From the NCBI GenBank assembly GCA_947489525.1, contig CANLDW010000006.1:96377-160376 (forward strand): a DNA stretch of 64,000 nucleotides, read 5' to 3'. Below are positions 1 through 9,511 of the stretch, one piece after another. The DNA comes from an uncultured Psychrobacter sp. Lineage in GTDB: Bacteria > Pseudomonadota > Gammaproteobacteria > Pseudomonadales > Moraxellaceae. A program made the translations under genes and the position numbers. How positions within the stretch are numbered: the stretch's first letter is position 1; each line of letters starts with the position of its first letter. The notes below the pieces were generated by a model. It was not told the origin of the DNA and did no database searches. It was given only the letters and a program-made list of their open reading frames with translations.

Positions 1-26
1 ACGAGAAACAAAGAGGCGACTCATGA
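1..26 (+). CDS. rpmC: 50S ribosomal protein L29, C-terminal fragment (partial at window edge)
   Basis: In the frame beginning at base 3 the sequence encodes EKQRGDS followed by a TGA stop at 24-26. The stop overlaps the rpsQ ATG at 23 (ATGA), the usual rpmC-rpsQ coupling in the S10 operon. Only the last seven residues are present, so the identification rests on position upstream of rpsQ and on resemblance to L29 tails of Moraxellaceae. Confidence 0.8.
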
Positions 27-298
27 GCGATAACGATCAAAAAACCACCAATGCCAGCGTATTGACAGGACGAGTGGTCAGCGACAAGATGGATAAGTCC
101 ATCACGGTTTTGATTGAGCGTCTGGTTCGTCATCCTTTGTATGGCAAACAGCTGCGTCGTTCTACAAAGATCAAAGCCCATGATGAGAATAATGTCTGCC
201 AGCAAGGCGACCTTGTCCGCATCAAAGAAACGCGTCCAATCTCAAAAACTAAGTCTTGGACTCTAGTTGATGTGGTTGAAAAAGTAGAAAAAATCTAA
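23..298 (+). CDS. rpsQ: 30S ribosomal protein S17
   Basis: This 91-residue protein has the S17 fold core, including [16 protein letters not shown] near the N-terminus and the conserved HPLYGK segment. S17 binds 16S rRNA early in 30S assembly. It is the last gene of the S10 operon and is translationally coupled to rpmC through an ATGA overlap. A short purine run (AGAGG, about 11-15) serves as ribosome binding site. The length matches the family (about 84-91 residues). Nothing unusual. Confidence 0.99.
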   Translation: MSDNDQKTTNASVLTGRVVSDKMDKSITVLIERLVRHPLYGKQLRRSTKIKAHDENNVCQQGDLVRIKETRPISKTKSWTLVDVVEKVEKI

Positions 299-303
299 GT
301 AAA

Positions 304-332
304 TTGCAATAAAAGCTAGAAGCTGTTAGAAT
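304..332 (+). promoter_or_regulatory. Putative spc operon promoter in the rpsQ-rplN gap
   Basis: TTGCAA at 304-309 and TAGAAT at 327-332 are separated by exactly 17 bases, giving a good sigma-70 promoter. In E. coli the spc operon promoter lies in this same rpsQ-rplN gap, so the position agrees with known biology. It would give a leader of about 140 bases before rplN. Not tested experimentally. Confidence 0.55.
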
Positions 333-479
333 AGCCGCCTTTTTAAGGATGCTGATTGCGCCCCGCGTACATCAACTACATTAAGAGTAAGCTGCGGTTA
401 TTGCTACCAAAATGCCGACTACTCATACTGTGCTAGCGGCAGCAACTGGTTTTTTTGCTCATACGTGTGGAGTAACGCT

Positions 480-848
480 ATGATTCAGGTTGAGTCTATG
501 CTGGAAGTTGCAGACAATAGCGGTGCAAGGCGAGTTCAGTGCATTAAAGTACTGGGTGGCTCGCACCGTCGTTATGCTTCAGTTGGCGACATTATTAAAG
601 TAACGGTTAAAGAAGCCATTCCTCGCGGTCGTGTCAAAAAAGGCGACGTGATGAATGCAGTAGTTGTACGTACCAAAAAAGGCGTTCGTCGCCCTGATGG
701 TTCTGTTCTGCGTTTTGATGACAATGCTGCGGTATTGCTGAACCAAAACAAAGCACCGATCGCAACTCGTATTTTTGGACCGGTAACTCGTGAACTACGT
801 GGTGATCAGTTTATGAAAATTGTATCCCTAGCACCAGAAGTATTGTGA
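480..848 (+). CDS. rplN: 50S ribosomal protein L14
   Basis: L14 is a 122-residue 50S protein at the subunit interface and forms bridges to 16S rRNA. The start is placed at ATG 480 ([18 protein letters not shown]), which matches the universal L14 N-terminus and has GGAG at 469-472 as ribosome binding site. An upstream GTG at 465 is in frame but would add five foreign residues. It is the first gene of the spc operon and follows a 181-base gap containing a promoter. Confidence 0.98.
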   Translation: MIQVESMLEVADNSGARRVQCIKVLGGSHRRYASVGDIIKVTVKEAIPRGRVKKGDVMNAVVVRTKKGVRRPDGSVLRFDDNAAVLLNQNKAPIATRIFGPVTRELRGDQFMKIVSLAPEVL

Positions 849-856
849 GGTAGACC

Positions 857-1174
857 ATGGCTAAATTACGAAAAGGCGATACCGTTATAGTTATCGCTGG
901 CAAAGACAAAGGCAAACAGGGTACTGTTCAAGCCGTAAAAAACGATCGCATTAAAGTTGAAGGTATTAATATTGTCACTAAGCATCAAAAGCCAAATCAG
1001 GCGACTGGTGTTGAAGGTGGTATTGTTAAGCAAGAAGCTTTTTTGCATATCTCAAATGTCGCAATTTTAAATGCGCAAACCCAAAAAGCAGACCGTATTA
1101 CTTATCAGACAAATGATGACGGCGTTAAGCAACGCGTTTATCGTTCGACTGGTGAAGTTGTGGCGACTGCGTAA
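857..1174 (+). CDS. rplX: 50S ribosomal protein L24
   Basis: This 105-residue protein starts MAKLRKGDTVIVIAGKDKGK, a KOW motif typical of L24, an assembly initiator of the 50S subunit. It begins 8 bases after rplN and lies 21 bases before rplE. In E. coli the S8 translational repressor acts around the rplX-rplE junction. I did not identify that RNA structure here with confidence. Length and sequence are ordinary. Confidence 0.99.
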   Translation: MAKLRKGDTVIVIAGKDKGKQGTVQAVKNDRIKVEGINIVTKHQKPNQATGVEGGIVKQEAFLHISNVAILNAQTQKADRITYQTNDDGVKQRVYRSTGEVVATA

Positions 1175-1195
1175 GACACTAAGGGTGTAATGGTA

Positions 1196-1732
1196 ATGGC
1201 AAGATTAAAATCTTTATATAACGATGAGTTAAAGCAGCAAATCAAACAAGAGCTTGATTTGGCCAACGTAATGCAAGTGCCAAAGATCACTAAGATTACA
1301 TTAAACATGGGTGTAGGCGGCGCGTCTCAAGATAAAAAATTACTTGAAGGTGCGGTTGCTGATATGACTGCTATTGCTGGTCAAAAACCTGTAGTTACTA
1401 AAGCGCGTAAATCAGTTGCTGGATTTAAGATTCGTGAAGAATGGCCAATTGGCTGTAAAGTAACGCTACGCGGTGAGCAAATGTACGAATTTTTAGATCG
1501 TCTCATTGCCATTGCAATTCCTCGTATTCGCGATTTCCGTGGTTTTTCGCCTAAAGCCTTTGATGGACGTGGTAACTATTCACTGGGTATTAAAGAGCAG
1601 ATCGTATTCCCAGAAGTAGACTTTGACAAGATTGATCGTATCCGTGGTATGGATGTGACGATCACCACGTCAGCTAGTACTGATGAAGAAGGTCGTGCGT
1701 TACTCAAAGCATTCGGCTTCCCATTTAAATAA
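1196..1732 (+). CDS. rplE: 50S ribosomal protein L5
   Basis: L5 binds 5S rRNA and contacts P-site tRNA. The protein is 178 residues from ATG 1196 ([13 protein letters not shown]) and ends with the conserved KAFGFPFK. A second in-frame ATG at 1190 is only about two bases from the AGGG at 1182-1185, whereas 1196 is well spaced, so 1196 is preferred. It contains the family segment [16 protein letters not shown]. Confidence 0.98.
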   Translation: MARLKSLYNDELKQQIKQELDLANVMQVPKITKITLNMGVGGASQDKKLLEGAVADMTAIAGQKPVVTKARKSVAGFKIREEWPIGCKVTLRGEQMYEFLDRLIAIAIPRIRDFRGFSPKAFDGRGNYSLGIKEQIVFPEVDFDKIDRIRGMDVTITTSASTDEEGRALLKAFGFPFK

Positions 1733-1744
1733 GGTAAAGACGTT

Positions 1745-2050
1745 ATGGCAAAGAAAAGCATGATTAATCGCGAACTAAAACGCGAAAAAATGGTGGCTAA
1801 GTACGCTGAGAAGCGTCTTAAGCTAAAAGAGACTATTAGTGACATAAACGCAAGCGACGAAGAGCGTATGGATGCGATGCTAGAGCTACAAGCACTACCA
1901 CGTAACTCATCGCCGGTACGTCTGCGTAATCGTTGTGCTATTACTGGTCGTCCTCATGGTTACTTCCGTAAGTTTGGCTTATCACGCAATATGCTGCGTG
2001 AGCGTGTCATGCAAGGTGATGTACCTGGTGTTCGTAAAGCAAGCTGGTAA
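1745..2050 (+). CDS. rpsN: 30S ribosomal protein S14
   Basis: This 101-residue S14 is of the long, zinc-independent type. It keeps the [21 protein letters not shown] core but lacks the paired CxxC zinc ligands of the short form. It helps shape the 30S head near the A site. It begins 12 bases after rplE, with AAGG upstream. Nothing unusual. Confidence 0.99.
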   Translation: MAKKSMINRELKREKMVAKYAEKRLKLKETISDINASDEERMDAMLELQALPRNSSPVRLRNRCAITGRPHGYFRKFGLSRNMLRERVMQGDVPGVRKASW

Positions 2051-2061
2051 GGAGTAACGAT

Positions 2062-2460
2062 ATGAGTATGCAAGATACTGTTGGGGATATGCTAACGCGT
2101 ATTCGTAATGCACAGATGGCCAATAAAGTTTCTGTGGCGATGCCAAGCTCTAAGCTACGCAAATCAATCGCAGATCTTTTGGTAGACGAAGGTTATGTTG
2201 CAAGTGCTGTTGTCACTGAAGAAGACAATAACAAAGCAACCTTAACTATTGAACTAAAATACTTTGAAGGTAAAGCAGTAATCGAAACGATTCAACGCTT
2301 TAGCCGTCCAGGTTTACGTCAGCACCGCGGCAAAGATAACATTCCTACTGTTAAACAAGGTATGGGTGTTGCTATTGTATCTACTAGCCAAGGCATCATG
2401 AGTGATCGTGCTGCACGCGCTGCTGGTATCGGTGGTGAAGTTGTCGCCTTTGTTGCTTAA
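2062..2460 (+). CDS. rpsH: 30S ribosomal protein S8
   Basis: S8 is 132 residues ([18 protein letters not shown]) and ends with the conserved GGEVVAFVA. It is a primary 16S rRNA binder and, in enterobacteria, the translational repressor of the spc operon. The ribosome binding site GGAG (2051-2054) is 7 bases upstream of ATG 2062. It is followed by an unusually long 216-base gap that contains a terminator-like hairpin before rplF. Confidence 0.99.
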   Translation: MSMQDTVGDMLTRIRNAQMANKVSVAMPSSKLRKSIADLLVDEGYVASAVVTEEDNNKATLTIELKYFEGKAVIETIQRFSRPGLRQHRGKDNIPTVKQGMGVAIVSTSQGIMSDRAARAAGIGGEVVAFVA

Positions 2461-2593
2461 GCTTATTATTGCTTAATGCATCGCTGTAAAGTTTATTTGT
2501 ATTCCTAATACTATTTCATGGTTATTAAATAAATAGTATGCATTATTCACACTTATTAGAGTTGGATGATGCTGAATGGGATCAACTATGCTA

Positions 2594-2626
2594 AACTAGC
2601 AGGCTTTTTAGCCTGTTAGTTTTTTC
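2594..2626 (+). terminator. Rho-independent terminator or attenuator inside the spc operon
   Basis: AACTAGCAGGC (2594-2604) pairs with GCCTGTTAGTT (2611-2621) over 11 base pairs including one G-U, and is followed by a T run to 2625. It sits between rpsH and rplF, which are usually contiguous, so it probably acts as partial terminator or attenuator. No obvious well-spaced promoter was identified in the 50 bases after it. Confidence 0.75.
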
Positions 2627-2676
2627 GCAATTGTTTGTTACTAACAAAAAGCTGTTAATTTTTAAGGAATATTCCT

Positions 2677-3210
2677 ATGTCTCGTGTGGCTAAAGCCCCA
2701 GTAACGTTGCCAAGCGGCGTAAGCGTTACTTTGAACGATCGGCAGGTCGAAGTGAAAGGCAAAAACGGTAATATGTCTTTACACCTGCATGAATTGGTCG
2801 AGCTGAAACAGGAAGATGATGCAATCATTCTCTCACCTGCAGTCGACTCAAAAGAAGCTATGATGCATACTGGTACCGTACGTGCATTACTAAATAACTT
2901 AGTAATTGGCGTAACCGAAGGGTTCGAGAAACGTCTTCAGCTCATCGGTGTTGGTTATCGTGCGCAAGCGTCTGGTAATAAGGTTACTTTAAACGTGGGT
3001 TATTCACATCCTGTAGAGTACACATTGCCAGAGAGCGTATCTGCTGAAACGCCAACTCAAACTGAAATTGTTTTAAAGTCCAACAATAAACAACAATTGG
3101 GTCAAGCAGCAGCTAATATTCGCGCTTTCCGTCCACCAGAGCCTTACAAGGGTAAAGGTATCCGCTATAGCGACGAGCATGTAGTTCGTAAAGAAGCTAA
3201 GAAAAAATAA
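2677..3210 (+). CDS. rplF: 50S ribosomal protein L6
   Basis: This 177-residue L6 has the duplicated alpha/beta fold and the C-terminal signature [11 protein letters not shown]. It binds 23S rRNA near the sarcin-ricin loop. AAGGA at 2664-2668 precedes ATG 2677. It is separated from rpsH by a 216-base gap containing a terminator-like hairpin. Otherwise ordinary. Confidence 0.99.
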   Translation: MSRVAKAPVTLPSGVSVTLNDRQVEVKGKNGNMSLHLHELVELKQEDDAIILSPAVDSKEAMMHTGTVRALLNNLVIGVTEGFEKRLQLIGVGYRAQASGNKVTLNVGYSHPVEYTLPESVSAETPTQTEIVLKSNNKQQLGQAAANIRAFRPPEPYKGKGIRYSDEHVVRKEAKKK

Positions 3211-3221
3211 GGTGAGTTGAG

Positions 3222-3572
3222 ATGTTTGATAAAAAAGCAGCTCGTCTGCGTCGAGCTAAGAAAACCCGCGCACACATCCGTCATTTAGGTGTTCATCGCC
3301 TAACGGTTAACCGTACGCCAAAGCACATTTATGCCCAGATTATCTCTCCAAGCGGTGGTGAAGTGATTGCTCAGGCATCTACCTTAGACAGCAGTCTGCG
3401 TGCAAATGCAACTGGTAACGCTGATGCAGCGACGTCTGTAGGCCAACTGATCGCAGAACGCGCAAAAGCAGCTGGTATCACCAAAGTTGCCTTTGACCGT
3501 AGTGGTTTTAAATATCATGGTCGAGTAAAAGCTTTAGCTGAAGCTGCTCGCGAAAATGGATTGGAGTTTTAA
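3222..3572 (+). CDS. rplR: 50S ribosomal protein L18
   Basis: L18 (116 residues) binds 5S rRNA together with L5. The basic N-terminus ([17 protein letters not shown]) and the C-terminal [25 protein letters not shown] ending are typical; the conserved end covers about residues 96-116. It begins 11 bases after rplF and ends 2 bases before rpsE. Confidence 0.99.
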   Translation: MFDKKAARLRRAKKTRAHIRHLGVHRLTVNRTPKHIYAQIISPSGGEVIAQASTLDSSLRANATGNADAATSVGQLIAERAKAAGITKVAFDRSGFKYHGRVKALAEAARENGLEF

Positions 3573-3574
3573 TC

Positions 3575-4081
3575 ATGGCGAGAAATGATAAAAATGAACA
3601 GACCGATGGTCTAGTCGAACGTTTAGTAACAGTAGATCGCGTTGCTAAAGTTGTAAAAGGTGGTCGCATCTTTTCTTTCACAGCATTAACAGTAGTCGGC
3701 GATGGTAATGGTCGTGTTGGTTTTGGACGTGGTAAAGCACGTGAAGTTCCAGCGGCTATCCAAAAAGCTCTTGAAGCTGCCAAGCGTAATATGATTACGG
3801 TTGAATTGAACGAAGCAACGTTATACCATCCGATTAAAGCGCGTCACGGTGCAAGCAAAGTTTATATGCAGCCCGCGTCAGAAGGTACTGGTGTAATCGC
3901 TGGTGGCGCTATGCGTGCCGTATTAGAAGTTGCTGGCGTCAAAGATGTTTTAACTAAATGTTATGGTTCTACCAACACTGCCAATGTAGTACGTGCCACC
4001 TTCAATGGTTTGCGTGATATGTCGACGCCTGAGAAAATGGCGGCGAAACGTGGTAAATCTGTAGACGAAATTTTGGGCTAA
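3575..4081 (+). CDS. rpsE: 30S ribosomal protein S5
   Basis: S5 (168 residues) has the double-stranded RNA binding-like N-domain ([20 protein letters not shown]) and the C-terminal GHMP-like half. It acts in decoding fidelity and in helicase activity at mRNA entry. GGAG at 3563-3566 is the ribosome binding site, lying in the end of rplR, so the two genes are probably coupled. The length equals that of the E. coli protein within a residue or two. Confidence 0.99.
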   Translation: MARNDKNEQTDGLVERLVTVDRVAKVVKGGRIFSFTALTVVGDGNGRVGFGRGKAREVPAAIQKALEAAKRNMITVELNEATLYHPIKARHGASKVYMQPASEGTGVIAGGAMRAVLEVAGVKDVLTKCYGSTNTANVVRATFNGLRDMSTPEKMAAKRGKSVDEILG

Positions 4082-4109
4082 CCTTTTAAATTTGGATAGG
4101 TGAGTTACG

Positions 4110-4289
4110 ATGAAGAAAATGAAAGTCACTCAAGTAAAATCAGGTGCCCATCGCCTCAAGAGCCACAAAGCAAGCTTGAAAGGATTGGGTTTACGCCGCA
4201 TTAATCATACGGTCGAGGTTGAAGATACACCCTCAACTCGTGGTATGGTCAATCGCGTCAACTACATGGTAAAAGTGGAGGAAGCGTAA
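4110..4289 (+). CDS. rpmD: 50S ribosomal protein L30
   Basis: This short gene of 59 residues starts [20 protein letters not shown] and ends NYMVKVEEA. It lies in the expected slot between rpsE and rplO. L30 sits on the 50S subunit near 5S rRNA. The TAA stop (4287-4289) shares a base with the rplO ATG (TAATG), indicating coupling. GATAGGTGAG at about 4095-4104 supplies the ribosome binding site. Confidence 0.97.
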   Translation: MKKMKVTQVKSGAHRLKSHKASLKGLGLRRINHTVEVEDTPSTRGMVNRVNYMVKVEEA

Positions 4290-4729
4290 TGGGACTTAGA
4301 TTAAATGAATTATCACCCGGTGTTGGCGCGAAAAAAACTGCCCAACGTCGTGGTCGTGGTATCGGGTCAGGTCTTGGTAAGACTGGTGGTCGCGGTGTTA
4401 AAGGTCAAAAGTCGCGCTCAGGTTCTAGCATTCGCTCAGGATTTGAAGGTGGTCAAATGCCTTTGTATCGTCGTCTGCCTAAGTTTGGCTTTACCAGTAA
4501 AATGGCAATGACAACTGCTGAAGTGCGTTTGTCTGAGTTAAACAAGATCGAAGGCGATGTTGTTAGCCTAGAGACATTAAAAGCTGCTAATGTTATTCGT
4601 CACGATATGAAACGTGCGCGTATTATGTTGTCAGGTGAAGTCACTAAAGCATACACTTTTAAAGGTATCAAAGTGACTAAAGGCGCTAAGCAGGCAATTG
4701 AAGCTGCTGGTGGTAGCATCGAGGAGTAG
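4289..4729 (+). CDS. rplO: 50S ribosomal protein L15
   Basis: L15 is 146 residues with the Gly/Arg-rich extended N-terminus ([17 protein letters not shown]) that threads into 23S rRNA, followed by a globular C-domain. Its start overlaps the rpmD stop and it ends 4 bases before the secY GTG, the usual L30-L15-SecY order. An overlapping +2 reading frame inside it is only a shadow. Confidence 0.99.
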   Translation: MGLRLNELSPGVGAKKTAQRRGRGIGSGLGKTGGRGVKGQKSRSGSSIRSGFEGGQMPLYRRLPKFGFTSKMAMTTAEVRLSELNKIEGDVVSLETLKAANVIRHDMKRARIMLSGEVTKAYTFKGIKVTKGAKQAIEAAGGSIEE

Positions 4730-4733
4730 TAAC

Positions 4734-6080
4734 GTGTCCAAGCAATCAATGTCATCATCAGGCATACCGCTCAATCCTTTTGCTTTTATACGTAAGTATG
4801 ATGAGCTTTGGACGCGTTTACTATTCTTGATTGGTGCTTTGATTGTTTATCGTTTAGGATCGCATATTCCCGTACCTGGTATAAATCCTGTTAATTTAGC
4901 GGATTTATTCTCTCGTAATGAGAATACCATCTTGAGTATGTTTAATATGTTCTCAGGTGGTGCGCTTGAGCGCATGTCTATTATGGCCTTGGGGATTATG
5001 CCATACATCTCTGCTTCTATTATTGTACAGATGATGTCGGCAGTAGTACCATCGCTTGAAGCCTTAAAAAAAGAAGGCGAAGCAGGGCGACGTCAGCTCA
5101 ACAAGTATACACGTCAAGGAACGCTCGCATTAGCTTTAATACAATCGCTTGGAATGTGTGCCGGTCTTATTAGTCAGAACTTGACTTTATCTACCGGTCT
5201 TACTTTCTATATTCCTGCAGTAACATCGTTAGTAGCCGGTGCTATGTTTTTGATGTGGCTTGGGGAACAGATTACAGAGCGCGGTGTCGGCAATGGTATA
5301 TCTATGCTGATCTTTGCTAGTATCGTCGCTGGTACCCCTGGCATGATTTCGCAGTCTATTGAACAAGTCAATCAAGGTCAGATGAATCTTATCGTCTTGT
5401 GTATCTTTATTGTACTAGGCATTGCAGTAACTGCTGGTATTGTCTATATAGAACGTGCTCAGCGCCGTGTACCAGTCAATTATGCGCAAAAGCAGCAACA
5501 AGGTCGTAAGATCTATGCTCAGCAACAGTCGCATTTACCTTTAAAGCTGAACATGGCCGGGGTTATTCCTGCTATTTTTGCCAGCTCTTTGCTATTGTTT
5601 CCAGCAAGTTTAGGGCAGTGGGTAGGGCAATCAGCGGATCCGACATTTACGCAAAAGATTTTGCAAAATATAGCTTTGGTGTTGTCCCCTGGTCAACCGC
5701 TATATTTAGTTTTGTTCGGTGCAATGATCATCTTCTTTTGTTATTTTTATACCGCGTTGGTGTTTAGTCCGCGAGAAGTTGCTGAAAACCTTAAACGTAG
5801 TGGCGCTTACATTCCAGGTATTCGTCCTGGTCAGCAAACACAGCGTTATCTTGATCACGTTTTAAACCGTTTAACCTTTATTGGGGCGATGTATATGACG
5901 GTGATCTGTTTGATGCCTATGCTGGTTCAATCCTCTTTTGGTGTACCGTTCCAATTAGGTGGTACATCGCTACTGATTATGGTTGTCGTTGTTATGGATT
6001 TTATTTCTCAAGTCCAAGCGCATTTAATGACGCATCAATACCATGATCAGACACTTATTCAATCGCCTACTCAGCCATAA
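4734..6080 (+). CDS. secY: Preprotein translocase subunit SecY
   Basis: SecY is the channel of the SecYEG translocon in the inner membrane. The product is 448 residues with about ten hydrophobic segments, the plug region following the first helix, and the conserved cytosolic loop [10 protein letters not shown]. The start is set at GTG 4734 ([16 protein letters not shown]) because GAGGAG at 4721-4726 is 7 bases upstream; the in-frame TTG at 4698 lies within rplO and has no ribosome binding site. Its place after rplO is the usual spc operon location. Confidence 0.98.
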   Translation: MSKQSMSSSGIPLNPFAFIRKYDELWTRLLFLIGALIVYRLGSHIPVPGINPVNLADLFSRNENTILSMFNMFSGGALERMSIMALGIMPYISASIIVQMMSAVVPSLEALKKEGEAGRRQLNKYTRQGTLALALIQSLGMCAGLISQNLTLSTGLTFYIPAVTSLVAGAMFLMWLGEQITERGVGNGISMLIFASIVAGTPGMISQSIEQVNQGQMNLIVLCIFIVLGIAVTAGIVYIERAQRRVPVNYAQKQQQGRKIYAQQQSHLPLKLNMAGVIPAIFASSLLLFPASLGQWVGQSADPTFTQKILQNIALVLSPGQPLYLVLFGAMIIFFCYFYTALVFSPREVAENLKRSGAYIPGIRPGQQTQRYLDHVLNRLTFIGAMYMTVICLMPMLVQSSFGVPFQLGGTSLLIMVVVVMDFISQVQAHLMTHQYHDQTLIQSPTQP

Positions 6081-6111
6081 TTGAGTAGAAAGATATTTCA
6101 AGGAGTATGCT

Positions 6112-6228
6112 ATGAAGGTCCAAGCATCAGTAAAAAAAATCTGTGGCAGCTGTAAGATTGTACGCCGCAAAGGTCGTGTTCATGTCATTTGTACATCTGA
6201 ACCGCGCCACAAGCAACGTCAAGGTTAA
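6112..6228 (+). CDS. rpmJ: 50S ribosomal protein L36
   Basis: This 38-residue gene encodes [20 protein letters not shown] and ends RHKQRQG. It carries the zinc ribbon ligands C11, C14, C27 and H33, so it is the zinc-binding form of L36. AAGGAG at about 6100-6105 precedes ATG 6112. It closes the spc operon after secY, as in E. coli. Confidence 0.98.
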   Translation: MKVQASVKKICGSCKIVRRKGRVHVICTSEPRHKQRQG

Positions 6229-6277
6229 TATATTGATTGAGCAGTTTATACTGCGTTATTAATACATTAAAGACTTG

Positions 6278-6312
6278 AAAAAAAGTGGCGGATGCGATAT
6301 CATCCGCCACTT
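6278..6312 (-). terminator. Perfect 12-bp hairpin with its T tract facing the minus strand
   Basis: AAGTGGCGGATG (6283-6294) and CATCCGCCACTT (6301-6312) form a perfect 12-bp stem with a 6-base loop. The flanking A run is at 6278-6284, so only the minus-strand transcript would have stem plus U tract. On the plus strand no U tract follows. It lies between rpmJ and rpsM and may stop antisense transcription or protect the spc mRNA end. Confidence 0.6.
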
Positions 6313-6478
6313 GCCGTAGTTTATACCTGATTATTTTATGAATTCAATTTATATGTTTATTCTAATTTTTAAACTATAAAAGGTTAGTAATTAATCAAGT
6401 GTTGACAGCAATAAATCTGAAAAACGTTGCTTTATTTGTACTAAATAATAGATGTTTTTCTTTAATGGAGAGAAATCA

Positions 6479-6835
6479 ATGGCTCGTATTGCCGGTGTTA
6501 ACATTCCGGATAATAAACATGCTGTTATCTCACTAACTTACATCTTTGGTGTTGGTCGCACCACTGCTCAAAAAATTCTTGAAGCAGTTGGTATTGAGCC
6601 TGCAACCAAAATCAGTCAGTTAGATGATTCACAGTTGGATGCTATCCGTGCAGAAGTTGCAAATTTCACAACTGAAGGTGATCTTCGCCGTGAAGTTTCA
6701 ATGAATATTAAGCGTTTGGTTGATTTAGGTAGTTACCGTGGCATTCGTCATCGTCGCAACTTACCTGTAAATGGTCAACGTACTAAAACGAATGCTCGTA
6801 CTCGCAAGGGTCCACGTAGAGCAATCAAAAGATAA
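6479..6835 (+). CDS. rpsM: 30S ribosomal protein S13
   Basis: S13 (118 residues) starts [16 protein letters not shown] and ends in the basic tail [11 protein letters not shown] that contacts P-site tRNA. It sits in the 30S head. The start is ATG 6479 with GGAGAG at 6467-6472; the in-frame ATG at 6452 would add nine atypical residues. It opens the alpha operon after a 250-base leader. In E. coli S4 represses this operon through a leader pseudoknot, which I did not resolve here. Confidence 0.98.
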   Translation: MARIAGVNIPDNKHAVISLTYIFGVGRTTAQKILEAVGIEPATKISQLDDSQLDAIRAEVANFTTEGDLRREVSMNIKRLVDLGSYRGIRHRRNLPVNGQRTKTNARTRKGPRRAIKR

Positions 6836-6855
6836 TTAACTTAGGAAGCTAAAAG

Positions 6856-7245
6856 ATGGCTAAAGACACTCGCAGTCGTAAAAAAACGGCTCGTCGTTCA
6901 GTATCGGAGGGCGTAGCCCATATCCATGCGTCTTTTAATAACACCATTGTTACGATTACCGATCGTCAAGGTAATGCACTGGCTTGGGCCACCTCAGGTG
7001 GACAAGGCTTCCGTGGTTCACGTAAATCTACACCATTTGCAGCTCAGGTTGCAGCAGAAGTTGCTGGTAAAGCGGCTCAAGAATATGGTGTTAAGAATGT
7101 CGACGTTTTGGTCAAAGGACCAGGACCGGGTCGTGAGTCTGCGGTAAGAGCACTAGGTGCATTGGGTTATAAAATTAACAGCATCTCTGATGTAACCCCA
7201 ATTCCACACAATGGTTGCCGCCCGCCTAAAAAGCGCCGCGTCTAA
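6856..7245 (+). CDS. rpsK: 30S ribosomal protein S11
   Basis: S11 (129 residues) carries the family segments [13 protein letters not shown] and [13 protein letters not shown] and the C-terminal [13 protein letters not shown]. It forms part of the 30S platform near the mRNA exit. It is 20 bases after rpsM, with TAGGA upstream of ATG. Nothing unusual. Confidence 0.99.
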   Translation: MAKDTRSRKKTARRSVSEGVAHIHASFNNTIVTITDRQGNALAWATSGGQGFRGSRKSTPFAAQVAAEVAGKAAQEYGVKNVDVLVKGPGPGRESAVRALGALGYKINSISDVTPIPHNGCRPPKKRRV

Positions 7246-7294
7246 TATTAAAGACGAAGCTTTTTTATTATAAGAGCTTATAGGAGACATAACA

Positions 7295-7936
7295 ATGGCC
7301 CGTTATATTGGACCAAAACTTAAATTATCACGTCGTGAAGGCACAGATCTAGGCCTAAAGTCTGGGGTTAAGCCTTATGACGTGAAGACGAAAAAAGCTG
7401 GGCGTCCGCCTGGTCAGCACGGTGTGAGCCGTAATAAGACTTCAGAATATGCACTACAGTTACGTGAGAAACAAAAAGTAAAGCGTATCTATGGTGTGCT
7501 CGAACGTCAGTTCGCCAACTATTATAAAGAAGCAGCTCGTAAGCGCGGTGCTACTGGTGAAAACCTACTAGCCATGCTTGAGAGCCGTTTGGATAATGTG
7601 GTCTATCGCATGGGCTTTGGCTCAACTCGTGCAGAAGCGCGTCAGTTAGTTAGTCATCGTACCGTTATGCTCAAAAAAGCTGGCCGTGATGAATTCGTCC
7701 GCGTCAACATTCCGTCTATTCAAGTAGAAGATGGCGATGTTATCGCTATCCGCGAGAAGTCTCGTGAGCAGCTTCGTATTAAGAATGCTGTCGAGCTTGC
7801 TACTCAGCGCGGTATTCCAGAATGGTTAGACGTTGATCATAGCAAATTGCAAGGTACATTTAAACACGCTCCTGATCGTATTGATCTACCTGCTGAGATC
7901 AACGAAAGCTTAATCGTTGAGCTATACTCTAAGTAA
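7295..7936 (+). CDS. rpsD: 30S ribosomal protein S4
   Basis: S4 is a 16S rRNA assembly initiator and, in E. coli, the repressor of the alpha operon. The 213-residue product has [16 protein letters not shown] at the N-terminus, the GRPPGQHG loop, and the S4 RNA-binding domain ([14 protein letters not shown] onward, about residues 95-160). The N-terminal cysteines of zinc-binding S4 forms are absent. Slightly longer than E. coli S4 (206). TAGGAG lies about 9 bases upstream of the start. Confidence 0.99.
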   Translation: MARYIGPKLKLSRREGTDLGLKSGVKPYDVKTKKAGRPPGQHGVSRNKTSEYALQLREKQKVKRIYGVLERQFANYYKEAARKRGATGENLLAMLESRLDNVVYRMGFGSTRAEARQLVSHRTVMLKKAGRDEFVRVNIPSIQVEDGDVIAIREKSREQLRIKNAVELATQRGIPEWLDVDHSKLQGTFKHAPDRIDLPAEINESLIVELYSK

Positions 7937-7949
7937 TAAATAGCATTAG

Positions 7950-7982
7950 GATTAACGCTATCCCAATAGCGTTAATCATTTT
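7950..7982 (+). terminator. Perfect hairpin between rpsD and rpoA
   Basis: GATTAACGCTAT (7950-7961) pairs perfectly with ATAGCGTTAATC (7966-7977) around a CCCA loop, followed by ATTTTGTT. The U tract is weak, so it may be a partial terminator or an mRNA-stability element that sets the ratio of rpsD to rpoA expression. Confidence 0.5.
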
Positions 7983-8018
7983 GTTAATTAAACCAGTTTA
8001 ATAAATCGAGGTGACAAC

Positions 8019-9026
8019 ATGATGCTAAATGCAACTGAGTTTCTAACGCCAAATGCCATCAGTGTGGATACGGTTAACGAAACAATTGCGAAAGTCACGC
8101 TCGAACCGTTAGAACGCGGCTTTGGACATACCCTTGGGAATGCCTTGCGCCGTATTTTGTTATCTTCATTACCTGGCGCTGCAGTCATCGAAGCTGAGAT
8201 TGATGGTGTTGACCATGAATACTCAACGCTTGAGGGCTTGCAAGAAGACGTACTTGACTTGCTTTTGAACTTAAAAGGCTTGGCTTTGACGCTTCATGAC
8301 CAAAATGAGGTATTCTTGACCTTGGACAAACAAGGTCCAGGCACTATCACGGCTGCAGACATCGCGTTGCCGCACAATGTCGATATTATCAATCCAGAAT
8401 TGGTACTTGGTACATTGAGCGCACGTGGTCATCTTAAGATGCGTTTGCGTGTGGTGATGGGTCGCGGATATGAGCCAGCAAATCAGCGCCGTGAAGATGG
8501 TGATACTAAAGCAATTGGCCGCTTAAAGCTTGATGCAAGCTTTAGCCCTGTGCTACGTGTTGCTTATCAAGTTGAGAACGCTCGTGTTGAGCAGCGTACT
8601 GATCTTGATCGTCTTATCATTGAGCTTGAAACCAATGGCACTATTGATCCAGAAGAAGCAATTCGTAAAGCTGCCACTATTCTACAACAACAGATTTCTA
8701 TCTTTGTTGATTTGGAAGCTGAAGAAGCGCCTGAGCCTGTGAAAGAAAAAGAAGAGGTCGATCCAGTACTTCTACGTCCTGTTGATGATCTTGAACTAAC
8801 GGTTCGCTCAGCCAACTGCTTAAAAGCTGAAAACATTTACTATATCGGTGATTTGGTTCAACGTTCAGAGACTGAACTCCTAAAAACTCCAAATCTTGGT
8901 AAGAAATCATTGACCGAAATCAAAGACGTCCTTGCGTCTAAAGATTTAGAGCTCGGTATGCGCCTAGACAACTGGCCACCAGCTGACTTACGTGTTGATG
9001 ATCGTTTTTCTTATCGTAGCCGTTAA
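8019..9026 (+). CDS. rpoA: DNA-directed RNA polymerase subunit alpha
   Basis: RpoA dimerises to nucleate RNA polymerase assembly, and its C-terminal domain binds UP elements and activators. The 335-residue product shows the N-domain signature [20 protein letters not shown] at about residues 34-53, an acidic linker (about 230-250), and the alpha-CTD helix-hairpin-helix (LRSANCL-type segment, [13 protein letters not shown]). GAGGTGACAAC precedes ATG 8019. It is in the alpha operon between rpsD and rplQ. Ordinary length. Confidence 0.99.
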   Translation: MMLNATEFLTPNAISVDTVNETIAKVTLEPLERGFGHTLGNALRRILLSSLPGAAVIEAEIDGVDHEYSTLEGLQEDVLDLLLNLKGLALTLHDQNEVFLTLDKQGPGTITAADIALPHNVDIINPELVLGTLSARGHLKMRLRVVMGRGYEPANQRREDGDTKAIGRLKLDASFSPVLRVAYQVENARVEQRTDLDRLIIELETNGTIDPEEAIRKAATILQQQISIFVDLEAEEAPEPVKEKEEVDPVLLRPVDDLELTVRSANCLKAENIYYIGDLVQRSETELLKTPNLGKKSLTEIKDVLASKDLELGMRLDNWPPADLRVDDRFSYRSR

Positions 9027-9045
9027 ACTTTAAGGATATTTGACC

Positions 9046-9405
9046 ATGCGCCATCGTAAGAGTGGAGTCAAGCTGGGTCGTACCGGCAGTCATCGCAAAG
9101 CTATGTTCCAAAACATGACTAATTCATTGTTCGAGCATGAATTGATCAAAACTACTTTGCCTAAAGCCAAAGAGTTACGCCGTGTTGCTGAGCCTTTGAT
9201 CACTTTAGCAAAAGAGGACAGTGTTGCTAATCGTCGTTTGGCTTTTAGCCGTATGCGTAGCAAAGCTATGGTAGGTAAGTTATTTGGCACTTTAGGTCCA
9301 CGTTATCAAACTCGTCCCGGCGGCTATTTACGTATTGTAAAATGCGGCCATCGTGATGGTGATAATGCGCCAATGGCTTATGTAGAATTGGTTGACCGCG
9401 ACTAA
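9046..9405 (+). CDS. rplQ: 50S ribosomal protein L17
   Basis: L17 (119 residues) begins [17 protein letters not shown] and keeps the [15 protein letters not shown] segment near the end. It lines the peptide exit area of the 50S subunit. ATG 9046 is the family start and has AAGGA at 9032-9036; the in-frame TTG at 9040 is rejected. It is the last gene of the alpha operon and is followed by a strong terminator. Confidence 0.98.
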   Translation: MRHRKSGVKLGRTGSHRKAMFQNMTNSLFEHELIKTTLPKAKELRRVAEPLITLAKEDSVANRRLAFSRMRSKAMVGKLFGTLGPRYQTRPGGYLRIVKCGHRDGDNAPMAYVELVDRD

Positions 9406-9434
9406 TTGTGTTTGTGAATAATACATTTGTATTG

Positions 9435-9463
9435 AAAAGCTCCCGATATGGGAGCTTTTTTTA
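9435..9463 (+). terminator. Terminator of the alpha ribosomal operon
   Basis: AAAAGCTCCC (9435-9444) and GGGAGCTTTT (9450-9459) flank a GATAT loop and are followed by more T residues. The A run on the left makes it potentially bidirectional, fitting its location between the convergent rplQ and yciO. Confidence 0.9.
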
Positions 9464-9511
9464 TGATTATTATTTGCCTAGGGAGTAAATTTGAGCGACG
9501 CAATTGAGAGC

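Noticed and set aside
391..456. Possible attenuator before rplN (AGCTGC/GCAGC pairing and a run of seven T residues)
   Set aside because: The pairing is only about five bases with a loop of more than 30, which is too weak to support.
6402..6407. TTGACA upstream of rpsM as an alpha operon promoter
   Set aside because: No -10-like hexamer lies 15 to 19 bases downstream; the nearest AT-rich element is more than 20 bases away.
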